From Chloroflexota bacterium (lineage in GTDB: Bacteria; Chloroflexota; Anaerolineae; Anaerolineales; UBA11579), in assembly GCA_016191875.1 (NCBI GenBank), contig JACPVG010000036.1, positions 299,252 to 363,251 on the forward strand: 64,000 nt of DNA, in the 5' to 3' direction. Both the position numbers and the translations under genes were made by a program. The notes beneath the pieces are model-generated. The model ran no database searches and had not been told where the DNA came from. It saw only the letters and a list, made by a program, of their open reading frames with translations. Below are positions 37,845 to 45,868 of this stretch, in pieces (the stretch's first letter is position 1; each line of letters begins with the position of its first letter).

Positions 37845-39188
37845 TTGTTCCCCGAATCACGTTCGATAGCAAAACTTGCGCTGCTTCTGGTGCTTCCGGC
37901 CGCCTTCCTGGCGGCCTGCGCCGCCGCGCCCACCCGCCCGGCGGCCACCGCTTCCGCGCCCGCCGGCCTGGCGGCGAGCCAGACCATAACCCCGCCGGCA
38001 ACCGAAACGGCCACCCCTCGCCCGCCGGCGCCCAGCCGCACGCCCACCCAGACACCCAGTCCGACCGCCACCTTCCCCGTTGCGCAGGCCTGCCTGCCGC
38101 TGGCAGCGGTCGAGCCGCTGGCGCAAACCGACTTCAGTGAACTGCCAACGTTGATCCAGAGTTTTCTCAATAGCGGCGGTGGTCTGGATGCCCTGGAGCG
38201 CAGCCTGACGGCCATCTATGCCGCCAACCCACCGCGCCCGGTGGCCCAGGCCGACCTGAACGGCGACGGCGTGGCCGAGACGGTGGTCTCCGTCGTGGAC
38301 GCGCAGGTCTTTGCCGATCCCAAGCCGGGCGCGTTGCTGCTCTATAACTGTGAAGCCGGGGCCTATCGGCTGGTACAAATGGAATTCCCGGCGGCCGGGT
38401 TCGGCGCGCCGCGTATCGTCCATATCCAGGACATCAACGCCGACGGGTTGAACGAACTCATCGTCTCCAGCGCGACGTGCGGGGCGAGCGCCTGTTTCGA
38501 GGATGCCCGCATCCTCGGTTGGGATGGCGTGCAGTACCGCAACCTGCTGGAGGGCTCGACCGCCGAACTGCCTTTCCCGGATCTGCAGATCACCGATTTC
38601 GACCGGGATGGGGTGTTCGATCTGGAAGCAGCCAGCAATGGGATCGGTTCGGTGGGGGCCGGGCCGCAACGGCCGATCATCCGGCATTACGCCTTCGACC
38701 CGACTGTGGGCAAATGGCTGTTGAACTTCGAGACGCTGGGGGCCAGCACCTTCCGGGTGCATGTGCTGCACGACGCCGAGGCCGCGCTGCACGCCGGTGA
38801 CACGGCTGTGGCGGCCGTGCTGTACCAGGAAGTCATCGTGGATGACGGCTTGGCGGACTGGATCGACCCGGGCCGCGAACGGCCAGTGCTGGCGGCCTAC
38901 GCGGGCTACAAACTGGTGGTCATCGCTGCGCTGAATGGCGATGTGGATGCCGCCGCGGCCGCCCTGAAGACCCTCACGGCCGCCCACCCCACCAACACCG
39001 GCGGCCATCCCTACGTGGAGATGGCGACGGCCTTTGTGCAGGGTTTCCTGGCCGGGGATGTGGCGGATGGCTGTTTGGCGGCCCAGACCTACGCCGCAAC
39101 GCACGTGGAGCAGATCCTGCTGCCGCTCGGCCCGATGGTGTACGGCTACACCAACCCTGAGATCTCGCTGCTGGACGTATGCCCGTAG
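37845..39188 (+). CDS. lipoprotein with FG-GAP-like segment
   Basis: A 447-residue secreted lipoprotein. The signal peptide ends at lipobox FLAAC and is followed by a Pro/Thr linker of about 55 residues (TPTQTPSPTATFP). The body contains Asp-rich FG-GAP-like loops, DLNGDGVAETV, DINADGLNELI and DFDRDGVFDLE (about residues 140-270), resembling a VCBS-type propeller. A helical C-terminal half follows, with an Ala-rich region that looks TPR-like. The start is a TTG (37845); the frame has a TAG at 37818, and no ATG is available. It probably acts on the cell surface, perhaps binding calcium and a ligand. No enzyme motif is visible. Confidence 0.8.
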   Translation: MFPESRSIAKLALLLVLPAAFLAACAAAPTRPAATASAPAGLAASQTITPPATETATPRPPAPSRTPTQTPSPTATFPVAQACLPLAAVEPLAQTDFSELPTLIQSFLNSGGGLDALERSLTAIYAANPPRPVAQADLNGDGVAETVVSVVDAQVFADPKPGALLLYNCEAGAYRLVQMEFPAAGFGAPRIVHIQDINADGLNELIVSSATCGASACFEDARILGWDGVQYRNLLEGSTAELPFPDLQITDFDRDGVFDLEAASNGIGSVGAGPQRPIIRHYAFDPTVGKWLLNFETLGASTFRVHVLHDAEAALHAGDTAVAAVLYQEVIVDDGLADWIDPGRERPVLAAYAGYKLVVIAALNGDVDAAAAALKTLTAAHPTNTGGHPYVEMATAFVQGFLAGDVADGCLAAQTYAATHVEQILLPLGPMVYGYTNPEISLLDVCP

Positions 39189-39194
39189 GGGCGG

Positions 39195-39638
39195 CTAGTG
39201 GTTTTCAAGCGTTTCGGCGTCCGCCAGATCCTGCGTCCGGCCGGTTGCGCGTTTGTTTCTGATCAGGTTGTCGATGTCGATGAAATTGACCTGAACGTCT
39301 TCGATTTCAATCCGAACTCTCGATTCGAAGCAGTCTGCAAAGCCAATGCCCGGCAATGTGGTCAGGATGTCGATTCGATTGGGGGGATAGCCCAGTTGAA
39401 TGATGGTATCTGGCTGTGAAAAATCGTCGGCGGTTAGATTTAGCCCACCGAAACCGAAGGCGGCCAACGCCTTCACCATCTTTCCGGCGTTCTGAGGAGT
39501 ATTCTCGATCCAAACATCCAGGTCCTTGGTATAGCGGGGATGGCCATGAGCCGCGACAGCATAGCCTCCCACAACCAGGTACTTCACGTCATTTTCGTTT
39601 AGTGATTGTAAGAACTCTTTGAAGTCCTGGTTGAACAT
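39195..39638 (-). CDS. nucleotidyltransferase of the AbiEii/MNT-like family
   Basis: A 147-residue minimal nucleotidyltransferase. The core motif is YLVVGGYAVAAHGHPRYTKD followed by LDVWI, i.e. the GG(x9-13)DxD pattern of the pol-beta fold, with a third acidic block later (NFIDIDN). The family includes AbiEii-type toxins and MNT-type antitoxins that modify tRNA 3' ends or partner proteins. The ATG is preceded by GGAG and overlaps the small upstream gene by 50 nt, so the two are tightly linked. Whether this pair is a toxin-antitoxin system or a housekeeping module is not established. Confidence 0.88.
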   Translation of the reverse strand: MFNQDFKEFLQSLNENDVKYLVVGGYAVAAHGHPRYTKDLDVWIENTPQNAGKMVKALAAFGFGGLNLTADDFSQPDTIIQLGYPPNRIDILTTLPGIGFADCFESRVRIEIEDVQVNFIDIDNLIRNKRATGRTQDLADAETLENH

Positions 39639-39789
39639 CGTTTCTCCAACGATGATATTCCTGCCTGATTTCCTCCAGAGCGGTCAGGCGTTCTTGATAT
39701 GGGCGGCTACGCCAATAGGGTACGTCTGAGCGTGATTCGGTTAGTCTGACTTTCGTTACCACCGGGGCGATGTTTCTCTGCCACTTCAT
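39589..39789 (-). CDS. small basic partner of the nucleotidyltransferase
   Basis: A 66-residue protein rich in Arg and Trp (SDVPYWRSRPYQERLTALEE). I recognise this 'YWxSRPxxERLxALExIRxEYH' pattern as a small family regularly encoded just upstream of AbiEii-like nucleotidyltransferases. Its function is unknown to me. The frame runs 50 nt into the next gene, whose own SD and start lie inside it. A TATAAT on the minus strand at 39799-39804 sits 9 bp from the ATG. High positive charge suggests RNA or DNA contact. The gene is credible because of the recurring pairing, not because of its length. Confidence 0.75.
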   Translation of the reverse strand: MKWQRNIAPVVTKVRLTESRSDVPYWRSRPYQERLTALEEIRQEYHRWRNDVQPGLQRVLTITKRK

Positions 39790-39798
39790 GATTGACCC

Positions 39799-39804
39799 AT
39801 TATA
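39799..39804 (-). promoter_or_regulatory. -10 box 9 bp before the two-gene nucleotidyltransferase module
   Basis: TATAAT on the minus strand, 9 bp from the ATG of the 66-residue protein, would give a leader of only a few nucleotides. Confidence 0.45.
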
Positions 39805-39828
39805 ACTTCTTGCGCGAGGAATTGCGCT

Positions 39829-40749
39829 TCACTTCACTTTGCCCGTCACGAAGTGCCGCTGAATCTCGTGAGCGTAGTCCACGCCCAGCCAGGCGGCGCT
39901 GTCGCGTGCCCACTCGCTCAGTTTGGTCTCCCCGGCGGGCGGCGAGCCGGTTTCCAGCAGGCCCCCCAGCAGTCCGCCCACCTCTTCGCGCGTCAGCACC
40001 CTGTCGCCCACCAGCGCGCCGGCCAGGCGCGAGGCGGCATAGGCCAGCATGGGCGGGGCGTGGAAGACCAGGGCGCGGCTGCCGACCGTCCGTTTGAGCA
40101 TGTTCACCAGGTCGGTGAAGGCAAAGGTCTCCGGGCCGATGGCATCTACCGCGTAGGAGTCGCTCCGGCCGACGCCCTCGGCGGCCAGAGCGGCCAGGTC
40201 GTCCACGTAGATGGGCTGGAGTTTGTAGCGGCCATCGCCAGGGATGGCAAAGAGCGGGAAGTGGCGCAAGAACCAGGCGATGTTGTTGATGAGCACATCC
40301 TCGCGGCCGAAAATGACCGTCGGGCGCAGGATGGTGTAGGACAAACCGCTGGCCTGGATATCCTGCTCCAACCGGCCCTTTCCGGCGTAGTAGGGCAGCG
40401 GGGAGGCCGGGTCCGGGTTGGCGATGCTGGTGTGTACGATGCGCCCGACGCCCGCCTGCCGGGCGGCGGCCAGCAGTGTGCGCGTGTTCGCCACCGCCTT
40501 TTCGTAGGTCATCCCGCCGTGCGGGTAGCGCACCCAATAGGTGTTGACCAGCACATCTGCGCCGCGCAGGTTGTTGGCGAGTTCGTCCGGGCGGCTGAAG
40601 TCCAGCGGGAAGGCCGGGACGCGGCCTTCGAATGGGTCGGGGCGGTCAGGATGGCCGGTGAGGGTAAGCAGGCTGTGGCCCGCGTCCAGCAGGCGGCGGG
40701 CGATGTACTTGCCGCTGTAACTGTATGCGCCGGTGACGGCGATTCTCAT
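39829..40749 (-). CDS. NAD(P)-binding epimerase-like atypical SDR protein
   Basis: A 306-residue Rossmann protein. The N-terminus reads MRIAVTGAYSYSGKYIARRL (Gly-rich dinucleotide loop), followed by LTGHPDRPDPFEG. The middle has IVHTSIANPDPAS and LPYYAGKGRLEQ, where YxxxK-like residues are partly kept. This resembles the NDUFA9/complex-I-subunit-like atypical SDR group. The substrate is unknown. It overlaps the downstream-strand partner gene (membrane protein) by 4 nt and is the last gene of the GbsR-controlled operon, so it is likely expressed together with the regulator. Confidence 0.87.
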   Translation of the reverse strand: MRIAVTGAYSYSGKYIARRLLDAGHSLLTLTGHPDRPDPFEGRVPAFPLDFSRPDELANNLRGADVLVNTYWVRYPHGGMTYEKAVANTRTLLAAARQAGVGRIVHTSIANPDPASPLPYYAGKGRLEQDIQASGLSYTILRPTVIFGREDVLINNIAWFLRHFPLFAIPGDGRYKLQPIYVDDLAALAAEGVGRSDSYAVDAIGPETFAFTDLVNMLKRTVGSRALVFHAPPMLAYAASRLAGALVGDRVLTREEVGGLLGGLLETGSPPAGETKLSEWARDSAAWLGVDYAHEIQRHFVTGKVK

Positions 40750-41180
40750 AGCAGCATTCCTCGGATGGAAAGTTGGACGAACAGCAGCATCAGGGCGGCC
40801 TGGGCAAGCGCGGCGCCGGCGAACCAGGCCAGCCCGCGCGGGACTGGCAGGCCGGCCTCACGGCTGGAGAGGAAAGCCGCGCCTAACAGGCTGAGGCAGG
40901 CGGGCAGCACGAACGGGCCGAGCGTGAACGCGCCGAGGATGGAGAAGGCCAGCAGCATGCCGGCCGCGGCCCAGCGGGCGGCATGCCAGGCGGGCGCTCG
41001 CAGCCACAGGGGGGCCGTGCCCAGAACCCCCAGCAGGGCGATCTGAATCAGGTACAGGCCGGGGAAGGGGAACATCGCTCCCTGCAAGCCGGCGACGCTG
41101 GCGAATAGGATGGCGACCAGCATACAGACCACCAGCCCGATCAGCGCGAGGATCGATTCGATAGAGCGGCGCATGGTCAT
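40746..41180 (-). CDS. small four-helix membrane protein
   Basis: A 144-residue hydrophobic protein with four predicted helices (e.g. LALIGLVVCMLVAILFASVA and AAAGMLLAFSILGAFTLGPF). I trimmed the track ORF (start 41432) to the ATG at 41180, which overlaps the regulator stop as ATGA. I do not recognise the family. It lies between a GbsR/MarR-type regulator and an SDR protein in a three-gene operon. The order suggests a small regulated membrane-stress unit, but no function can be assigned from sequence. Confidence 0.7.
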   Translation of the reverse strand: MTMRRSIESILALIGLVVCMLVAILFASVAGLQGAMFPFPGLYLIQIALLGVLGTAPLWLRAPAWHAARWAAAGMLLAFSILGAFTLGPFVLPACLSLLGAAFLSSREAGLPVPRGLAWFAGAALAQAALMLLFVQLSIRGMLL

Positions 41181-41701
41181 TCCTTTCCGGCGCGCTCGAC
41201 CAGGCGGCTGAGAGCCCTCAGCGAGACGAGGCTTTCCAGTTTGAGCAGAGCCTGCACCAGGCCGTCGAGCGCGCTGAAGAAAGACTGCATGGCGGCCATG
41301 CGCTGGCGGGCGAATTCCGCTTCGTCGCCCCTTACATTTTCCAATAGCGCCAGGCTTTCGCCCACGCTGGCAAGCGCCCGGTCGAACTCGGACTGCTGGC
41401 GTTCCTGCAGGATGCCGCGCACGATTCTCCAAAAGTCAGTCTCGGCAATGTAGTAATCGCGGCGCTGGCCGACCTCGATATGGCGATGCACCATGCCCAG
41501 CCGTTCCAGTTGGCGCACGTTGGCGCTGACCGCGCCCTTCGTCACGCCGGCCTGTTGTACGAGCTCATCCAGCGATAGCGGAGTTGGGGAAAGGTAGATG
41601 GCGCCGTAGATGGCACCCATGGCTTTGGGGAAGCCCCAGAAGTGGCTGATGCGGCTCATCCCCTGGATGAAGTGGGCGCGGGTTTGCTCAAGTGGGTTCA
41701 T
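41177..41701 (-). CDS. GbsR/MarR family transcriptional regulator
   Basis: A 174-residue winged-helix repressor of the GbsR type. Residues about 15-90 contain GFPKAMGAIYGAIYLSP and LDELVQQAGVTKGAVSANVRQLERLG, the recognition-helix region typical of GbsR/OpcR proteins. The C-terminal half is a long dimerisation coil. In other bacteria GbsR proteins respond to choline or other osmolyte signals. A promoter with a perfect 8+8 palindrome lies just upstream, so the protein probably represses its own three-gene operon. The ligand is not known. Confidence 0.9.
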   Translation of the reverse strand: MNPLEQTRAHFIQGMSRISHFWGFPKAMGAIYGAIYLSPTPLSLDELVQQAGVTKGAVSANVRQLERLGMVHRHIEVGQRRDYYIAETDFWRIVRGILQERQQSEFDRALASVGESLALLENVRGDEAEFARQRMAAMQSFFSALDGLVQALLKLESLVSLRALSRLVERAGKE

Positions 41702-41718
41702 CAGATCTTTGTTTAGAA

Positions 41719-41738
41719 TGTTTAGTTATTACTAAACA
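41719..41738 (-). promoter_or_regulatory. candidate GbsR-type operator
   Basis: TGTTTAGT-tatt-ACTAAACA is a perfect 8+8 bp palindrome located just downstream of the -10 box and over the expected transcription start of the regulator operon. A further GTTTAG half-site lies at 41711-41716. Confidence 0.72.
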
Positions 41739-41739
41739 A

Positions 41740-41768
41740 AATATAACAAAAATAGCCGACTCTGTCAA
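41740..41768 (-). promoter_or_regulatory. promoter of the GbsR-like operon
   Basis: On the minus strand TTGACA (41763-41768) is followed after exactly 17 bp by TATATT (41740-41745), a near-consensus sigma70 promoter about 39 bp before the ATG at 41701. Confidence 0.8.
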
Positions 41769-41794
41769 GTTGCGGGGCCGGCGCGGTCTGCTGC

Positions 41795-41823
41795 TTGCAA
41801 TTGGCCGAACGCGGCTGTATAGT
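41795..41823 (+). promoter_or_regulatory. promoter of the Ser/Thr kinase gene
   Basis: TTGCAA (41795-41800), a 17-bp spacer and TATAGT (41818-41823) precede the kinase ATG by 36 bp. The promoter is back-to-back with the GbsR-operon promoter. Confidence 0.55.
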
Positions 41824-41859
41824 GAGTGATAGAATCTACGCACTGAGGACGTTTGGCCT

Positions 41860-44085
41860 ATGGCGACGGAGAAGAAGATGCAGGAACTCATCGGAAAGAC
41901 CCTGGGTGGTTATCAGATCGTGGAACAGATCGGCAAGGGCGGGATGGCCTCGATATTCCGCGCCTTTCAACCTTCGCTGGAACGCGAAGTGGCGATCAAG
42001 GTCATGCAGCCCTACTTCGTCGAGCAGGACGAATCGTTCCAGACCCGCTTCCGGCGTGAGGCCAAAGCCATCGCCAAACTGCGCCACCCCAATATTCTGG
42101 TCGTCATCGATTTCGGTGAGGAACAGGATTATCACTATATCGTCATGGAATACGTGCCGGCCGGCACCCTGAAAGACCACATGGCGGAAGGCGCGATCAA
42201 CCTGCGCGAAGTCAACACGCTGGTGGGGCAGATCGCCAGCGCGCTGGACTACGCCCATGGTGAAGGCGTGGTGCACCGCGATATCAAACCCAGCAATATC
42301 CTCATGCCCAAGAAAGACTGGGCGCTGCTGACCGATTTTGGCCTGGCGCGCATGGTGGGCGGCAGCATGCTCACCCAGAGCGGCATGACCGTGGGCACCC
42401 CGGCGTATATGTCCCCGGAGCAGGGCGGCGGTGAGCAGGTCGACCAGCGCACCGATATCTACGCTCTGGGTGTGATCCTGTATGAGATGGTGGTCGGCGA
42501 GGTGCCCTACACCGCCGAGACGCCCATGGCCGTAGTGGTCAAGCACATCGTCGACCCGCTGCCGATGCCGCGTGCCAAGAAACCGGACCTGCCCGAAGAG
42601 GTGCAGCGCGTCATCCTCAAGGCGCTGGCGAAGAACCCGAACGACCGTTACCAGCGGGCCGGCGAGATGGCCGAGGCGCTGGCTACGGCGGTGAGCGCCC
42701 ACGGCGATTGGTCTTCGGCTGACCACCCGACGGTGAAGACGCCGCCCCCGCCCACGCCGGCTGCCACGGGCGTGATGCCGCGCGAGGCAGCCATGGCCGC
42801 CGTATTGGGCGGGACGCCACCCGCTGAAACCGCCGCGGCCGTCACTGCGCCTTCGCCCGCCGCGCCAAAAAAGCGCGGCCGCGCCGGCCTGTGGGCGCTG
42901 GGCGGGGTTGCGGTGCTGGCGCTGCTGGTCGTTGCCGCGCTGGGGGGCCGCGCCCTGCTGCGCGGCCTGCGCCGCGGCCCGGCGACCGAAGCCACCCTTA
43001 CTCCTGCCGCTCTCGGCCAATCCACTATTTCAACCCCCGGCAGCCAGCCTTCGGGCGGTCAGCCGCCCCAGCAGTTCGGCGGGCTGCTGCTGCCGCCGCC
43101 GCCGGAACTGACGAATCACGCCGACCCGATGGCCACCGGCCGGGAACTGCTGGCGGCCGGCGATGTGGAAGGCGCCGCGGCGGCGTTCTACCAGGCCATG
43201 CTGGCTGTGCCCGCCACCTACGTGCAGGTGCGGGAACTGGCGAATGAATATTCCAACACCGGCGACCCGGCCACGGCCGCCCGCCTGATGGAAGTGGCTC
43301 TCGTGACGCAGTCGCGCCCCAACCTGGAAGACACGGAGTATCTGGGCCATTACTACGGCGATTCCGAGCAATACCAGCGGGCGTATGAAGTGTTCCTCTT
43401 CCTGGTCGAAGTCCGCCCGAACGACACCTGGTTGTTCTACAGCCTGATTGATGACGCCGAATACTCCGGGCGGCTGGATGACGCCCTCGCGGCGCTGGAG
43501 GGTTTGCGGGCGCGCTTCCCCAACAACGCCAATTTCCCGTTCGCCATGGGGATGATTCAATCCCGGCAGGGCAGGCTGGAGGAGGCCGTAGGGCTGCTGC
43601 AGGAGGCCACGCAGTTGGACCCGGGCCAGTGGGATGCCTTCGTCGAGCTTGCCTATCCCCTGTATCAGCTGGGGCGCTACGACGAGGTCGAGGCTGCCCT
43701 CAACTACGTGGCCGGGCAGGCTCCCGATGACGGCGGAGTGCAGGACTGGATTGCGTGGGAGTTCCTCGATTATGACATGTACGACCAGGCCATCCGGCTC
43801 TTTGAGCGGGCGCTCGAACTGGCTCCCAACTATCCGTGGTCGCCCATCGGTCTGGCGGAAGCGCTGGTGGAATCCGGCCAACATCTGGATGAAGTTCCGG
43901 ACCTGTATAACCGGGCCCACCGGCTGGGAATGGAGCAGCAGGACCCGTATGTATCGCTTTCGGCAGGCTGGGGGTTCTACAACCTCGGCAACTGCGACCG
44001 GGCGATTGAGATCTGGAACGATATCCTATCCTATCAGCCAGACTTCCAGGAGGCCCTCGACGCGCTGAACGACTGCGCGCCGTAG
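41860..44085 (+). CDS. membrane Ser/Thr protein kinase with C-terminal TPR domain
   Basis: A 741-residue Hanks-type kinase. The kinase domain (about 18-280) has a glycine loop IGKGGMASIFRAF, Lys47 in VAIKVM, HRDIKPSN with catalytic Asp141, DFG at 159-161 and GTPAYMSPEQ. A Pro-rich juxtamembrane stretch leads to one membrane helix (about 343-363, LWALGGVAVLALLVVAALGG). The C-terminal 300 residues, outside the membrane, consist of TPR-like repeats (RLEEAVGLLQEATQLDPGQW and others) that could sense protein ligands. The layout is that of a receptor kinase. An FHA protein gene at 9459 could read such phosphorylation. It has its own promoter and a downstream terminator. Confidence 0.94.
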   Translation: MATEKKMQELIGKTLGGYQIVEQIGKGGMASIFRAFQPSLEREVAIKVMQPYFVEQDESFQTRFRREAKAIAKLRHPNILVVIDFGEEQDYHYIVMEYVPAGTLKDHMAEGAINLREVNTLVGQIASALDYAHGEGVVHRDIKPSNILMPKKDWALLTDFGLARMVGGSMLTQSGMTVGTPAYMSPEQGGGEQVDQRTDIYALGVILYEMVVGEVPYTAETPMAVVVKHIVDPLPMPRAKKPDLPEEVQRVILKALAKNPNDRYQRAGEMAEALATAVSAHGDWSSADHPTVKTPPPPTPAATGVMPREAAMAAVLGGTPPAETAAAVTAPSPAAPKKRGRAGLWALGGVAVLALLVVAALGGRALLRGLRRGPATEATLTPAALGQSTISTPGSQPSGGQPPQQFGGLLLPPPPELTNHADPMATGRELLAAGDVEGAAAAFYQAMLAVPATYVQVRELANEYSNTGDPATAARLMEVALVTQSRPNLEDTEYLGHYYGDSEQYQRAYEVFLFLVEVRPNDTWLFYSLIDDAEYSGRLDDALAALEGLRARFPNNANFPFAMGMIQSRQGRLEEAVGLLQEATQLDPGQWDAFVELAYPLYQLGRYDEVEAALNYVAGQAPDDGGVQDWIAWEFLDYDMYDQAIRLFERALELAPNYPWSPIGLAEALVESGQHLDEVPDLYNRAHRLGMEQQDPYVSLSAGWGFYNLGNCDRAIEIWNDILSYQPDFQEALDALNDCAP

Positions 44086-44101
44086 GCGCAGCGGAAAACG
44101 C

Positions 44102-44141
44102 AACGGCCCGGTAGAGCGCAACCGCTCCTCCGGGCCGTTTT
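44102..44141 (+). terminator. intrinsic terminator after the kinase gene
   Basis: AACGGCCCGG (44102-44111) pairs with CCGGGCCGTT (44130-44139), with an inner GAGCG/CGCTC pair, and ends in TTTT (44138-44141). Confidence 0.82.
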
Positions 44142-44163
44142 CATCCAGGATATAGGGATGATG

Positions 44164-44204
44164 GAAAAGAGCCGGGCGATATCCCCCGCCTATCGACCGG
44201 CTCT
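44164..44204 (-). terminator. terminator of the minus-strand peptidase operon
   Basis: AGAGCCGG (44168-44175) pairs with CCGGCTCT (44197-44204), with an inner CGATA/TATCG pair. Read on the minus strand the stem is followed by TTTTCC. It lies 127 bp after the stop of the M1 peptidase gene. Confidence 0.6.
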
Positions 44205-44330
44205 CAGGGGTGCCCCGCCGCATTAATTGTACAAAAATTACTGAATTAGGCAATTAGGCAGATGTCTAAGTGGGCGGAGCGGGGAGGCTCCACTGAAAAG
44301 CACGCATCGCCTGATCCCTTTTCGGTTGCT

Positions 44331-45851
44331 TCACTCCTCAAGCCAGTGCTGGAAGAAGTTGTCCAGACTGCGGCCGGAGGTTTCCTCCATCACGGCGATG
44401 AAATCGGCGTCGCTGGCCGTGCCGCCGCCGAAGCGTTCCAGGTAAAGGCGCAGGCCGTCGAAGAAGGCCGTGTCGCCCACCTCCTGGCGCAGGGCGTGGA
44501 GCAGGGCCGCGCCCTTGACGTAGCTCTCATAGCCGAACAGATTGGCCGGGCTGAGGTCGTTGAGCGGTTCGTAGCCGCTGCTGATCTTGAAGGTCTGCAC
44601 CAGCAGGTCCATCTCTGAGTCGAAGGTCTGCGGGTCGTCGCGGTAGCCCCACATATACTCAAAGTAGGTCGCGAAGCCTTCGTTGCGCCACATCTGACCC
44701 CACGAATCCAGGCTGACCCAGTTACCGAACCACATGTGCGCCAGTTCGTGCACCAGCACCGCTTCGTCGATCATGAAGGTGGACAGCGTGACCAGCGTCT
44801 GCGTTTCCAGGGTCACGCCGCCGCTCTCCACGGTGACATAGCCATAGGCCTCGAAGGGGTATGGCCCGACCATGTCTTCCAGCCACGAAATGGCGTCGGC
44901 GGTGCGCTCCAGTTCCTCAACCAGCAGCGACTCGGAGCCCGGGGTGGCATATGACCGGAGCGTGACGCCATTGACGACCTCGTTCTGCACTTCGACGTAA
45001 TCGCCGACCGACACGGTCGCCAGGTAGGTCGCCATCGGGTAGGCATGTTCCCACACCCAGGTGGTGGCGTCGTCCTCGGTGATCTCGTCCTGCAGCAGGC
45101 CGTTAGCGGTCGCCATAAGACCGGCGGGGGTGGTGATCTCAAAACGGAACAGGGCTTTGTCGCGCGGGTGGTCGTTGCTGGGGAACCAGTAGCGCGAGCC
45201 GTCCGGCTCGGAGAGAGCGTACAGGTTCTCGTCGCTCGGGAAGAACAGGCCGAGCGATTCTTCGAAGGGCACAAAACGGGACTGGACCTGCTTCGTCTGC
45301 CCCGAGTAGGTCACGCGCACTTCAAACGCCTCGCCGGATGCCAGGGGCGTATCCAGGCCGATGACCATTTTGCCGGCCGTGCGATAGTATTCGGCTTCCT
45401 CGCCATTTACCTGCAGGCTCTGGAGTGCAAAGCCGATGAAATCGAGGGCGAATTCGTCTATCGTCTCGGTCGCGCGCGCCTCAATCGTCACGGTGCCGCA
45501 CACCCAGCGCGGCCGGGCGGGGTCGAGGCGCAGGGCCAGAGTGTAGCGCTGCACGTCGTAGCCCAGGTTGCCCAGTTCCGCGGCGTAGGGGTCGCCGATG
45601 CTGGCGTGGGGCGGGTTGACCGGACGGGTCTCCTGCTCGGTGAGTGGGGATTCAGGGAGCGGGCACAGCGGCGAGCCGGATGACGATGGCGGAGGCGTCT
45701 CGGGCGCAGGGCTGGGCCGGCCCGGCGAAGTCGAAGAGGCTGCCGGCGTGGCTTCCTCTTCGGCCAGCGGCTGTATGACGGTCTGGCACGCCAGGCTGGC
45801 GAGCAGCAGGGCGGCCAGGATGATGGGCAAGGCGCGTTGTGGTTGGGTCAT
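44331..45851 (-). CDS. M1 family metallopeptidase, lipoprotein
   Basis: A 506-residue secreted aminopeptidase-like protein. The signal peptide ends in lipobox LASLAC and a Ser/Pro linker follows to about residue 65. The M1 zinc site is complete: VLVHELAHMWFGNW (HExxH) followed 18 residues later by the Glu in NEGFATYFEY. The exopeptidase motif GAMEN is not present as such; the corresponding region reads ESGGVTLETQT, so substrate handling may differ from classical aminopeptidases. The C-terminal helical domain is short. It follows the iPGM-like gene by 17 bp in one operon, probably digesting peptides outside the membrane. Confidence 0.92.
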   Translation of the reverse strand: MTQPQRALPIILAALLLASLACQTVIQPLAEEEATPAASSTSPGRPSPAPETPPPSSSGSPLCPLPESPLTEQETRPVNPPHASIGDPYAAELGNLGYDVQRYTLALRLDPARPRWVCGTVTIEARATETIDEFALDFIGFALQSLQVNGEEAEYYRTAGKMVIGLDTPLASGEAFEVRVTYSGQTKQVQSRFVPFEESLGLFFPSDENLYALSEPDGSRYWFPSNDHPRDKALFRFEITTPAGLMATANGLLQDEITEDDATTWVWEHAYPMATYLATVSVGDYVEVQNEVVNGVTLRSYATPGSESLLVEELERTADAISWLEDMVGPYPFEAYGYVTVESGGVTLETQTLVTLSTFMIDEAVLVHELAHMWFGNWVSLDSWGQMWRNEGFATYFEYMWGYRDDPQTFDSEMDLLVQTFKISSGYEPLNDLSPANLFGYESYVKGAALLHALRQEVGDTAFFDGLRLYLERFGGGTASDADFIAVMEETSGRSLDNFFQHWLEE

Positions 45852-45868
45852 GGGTCAAGCCTTGGAGG

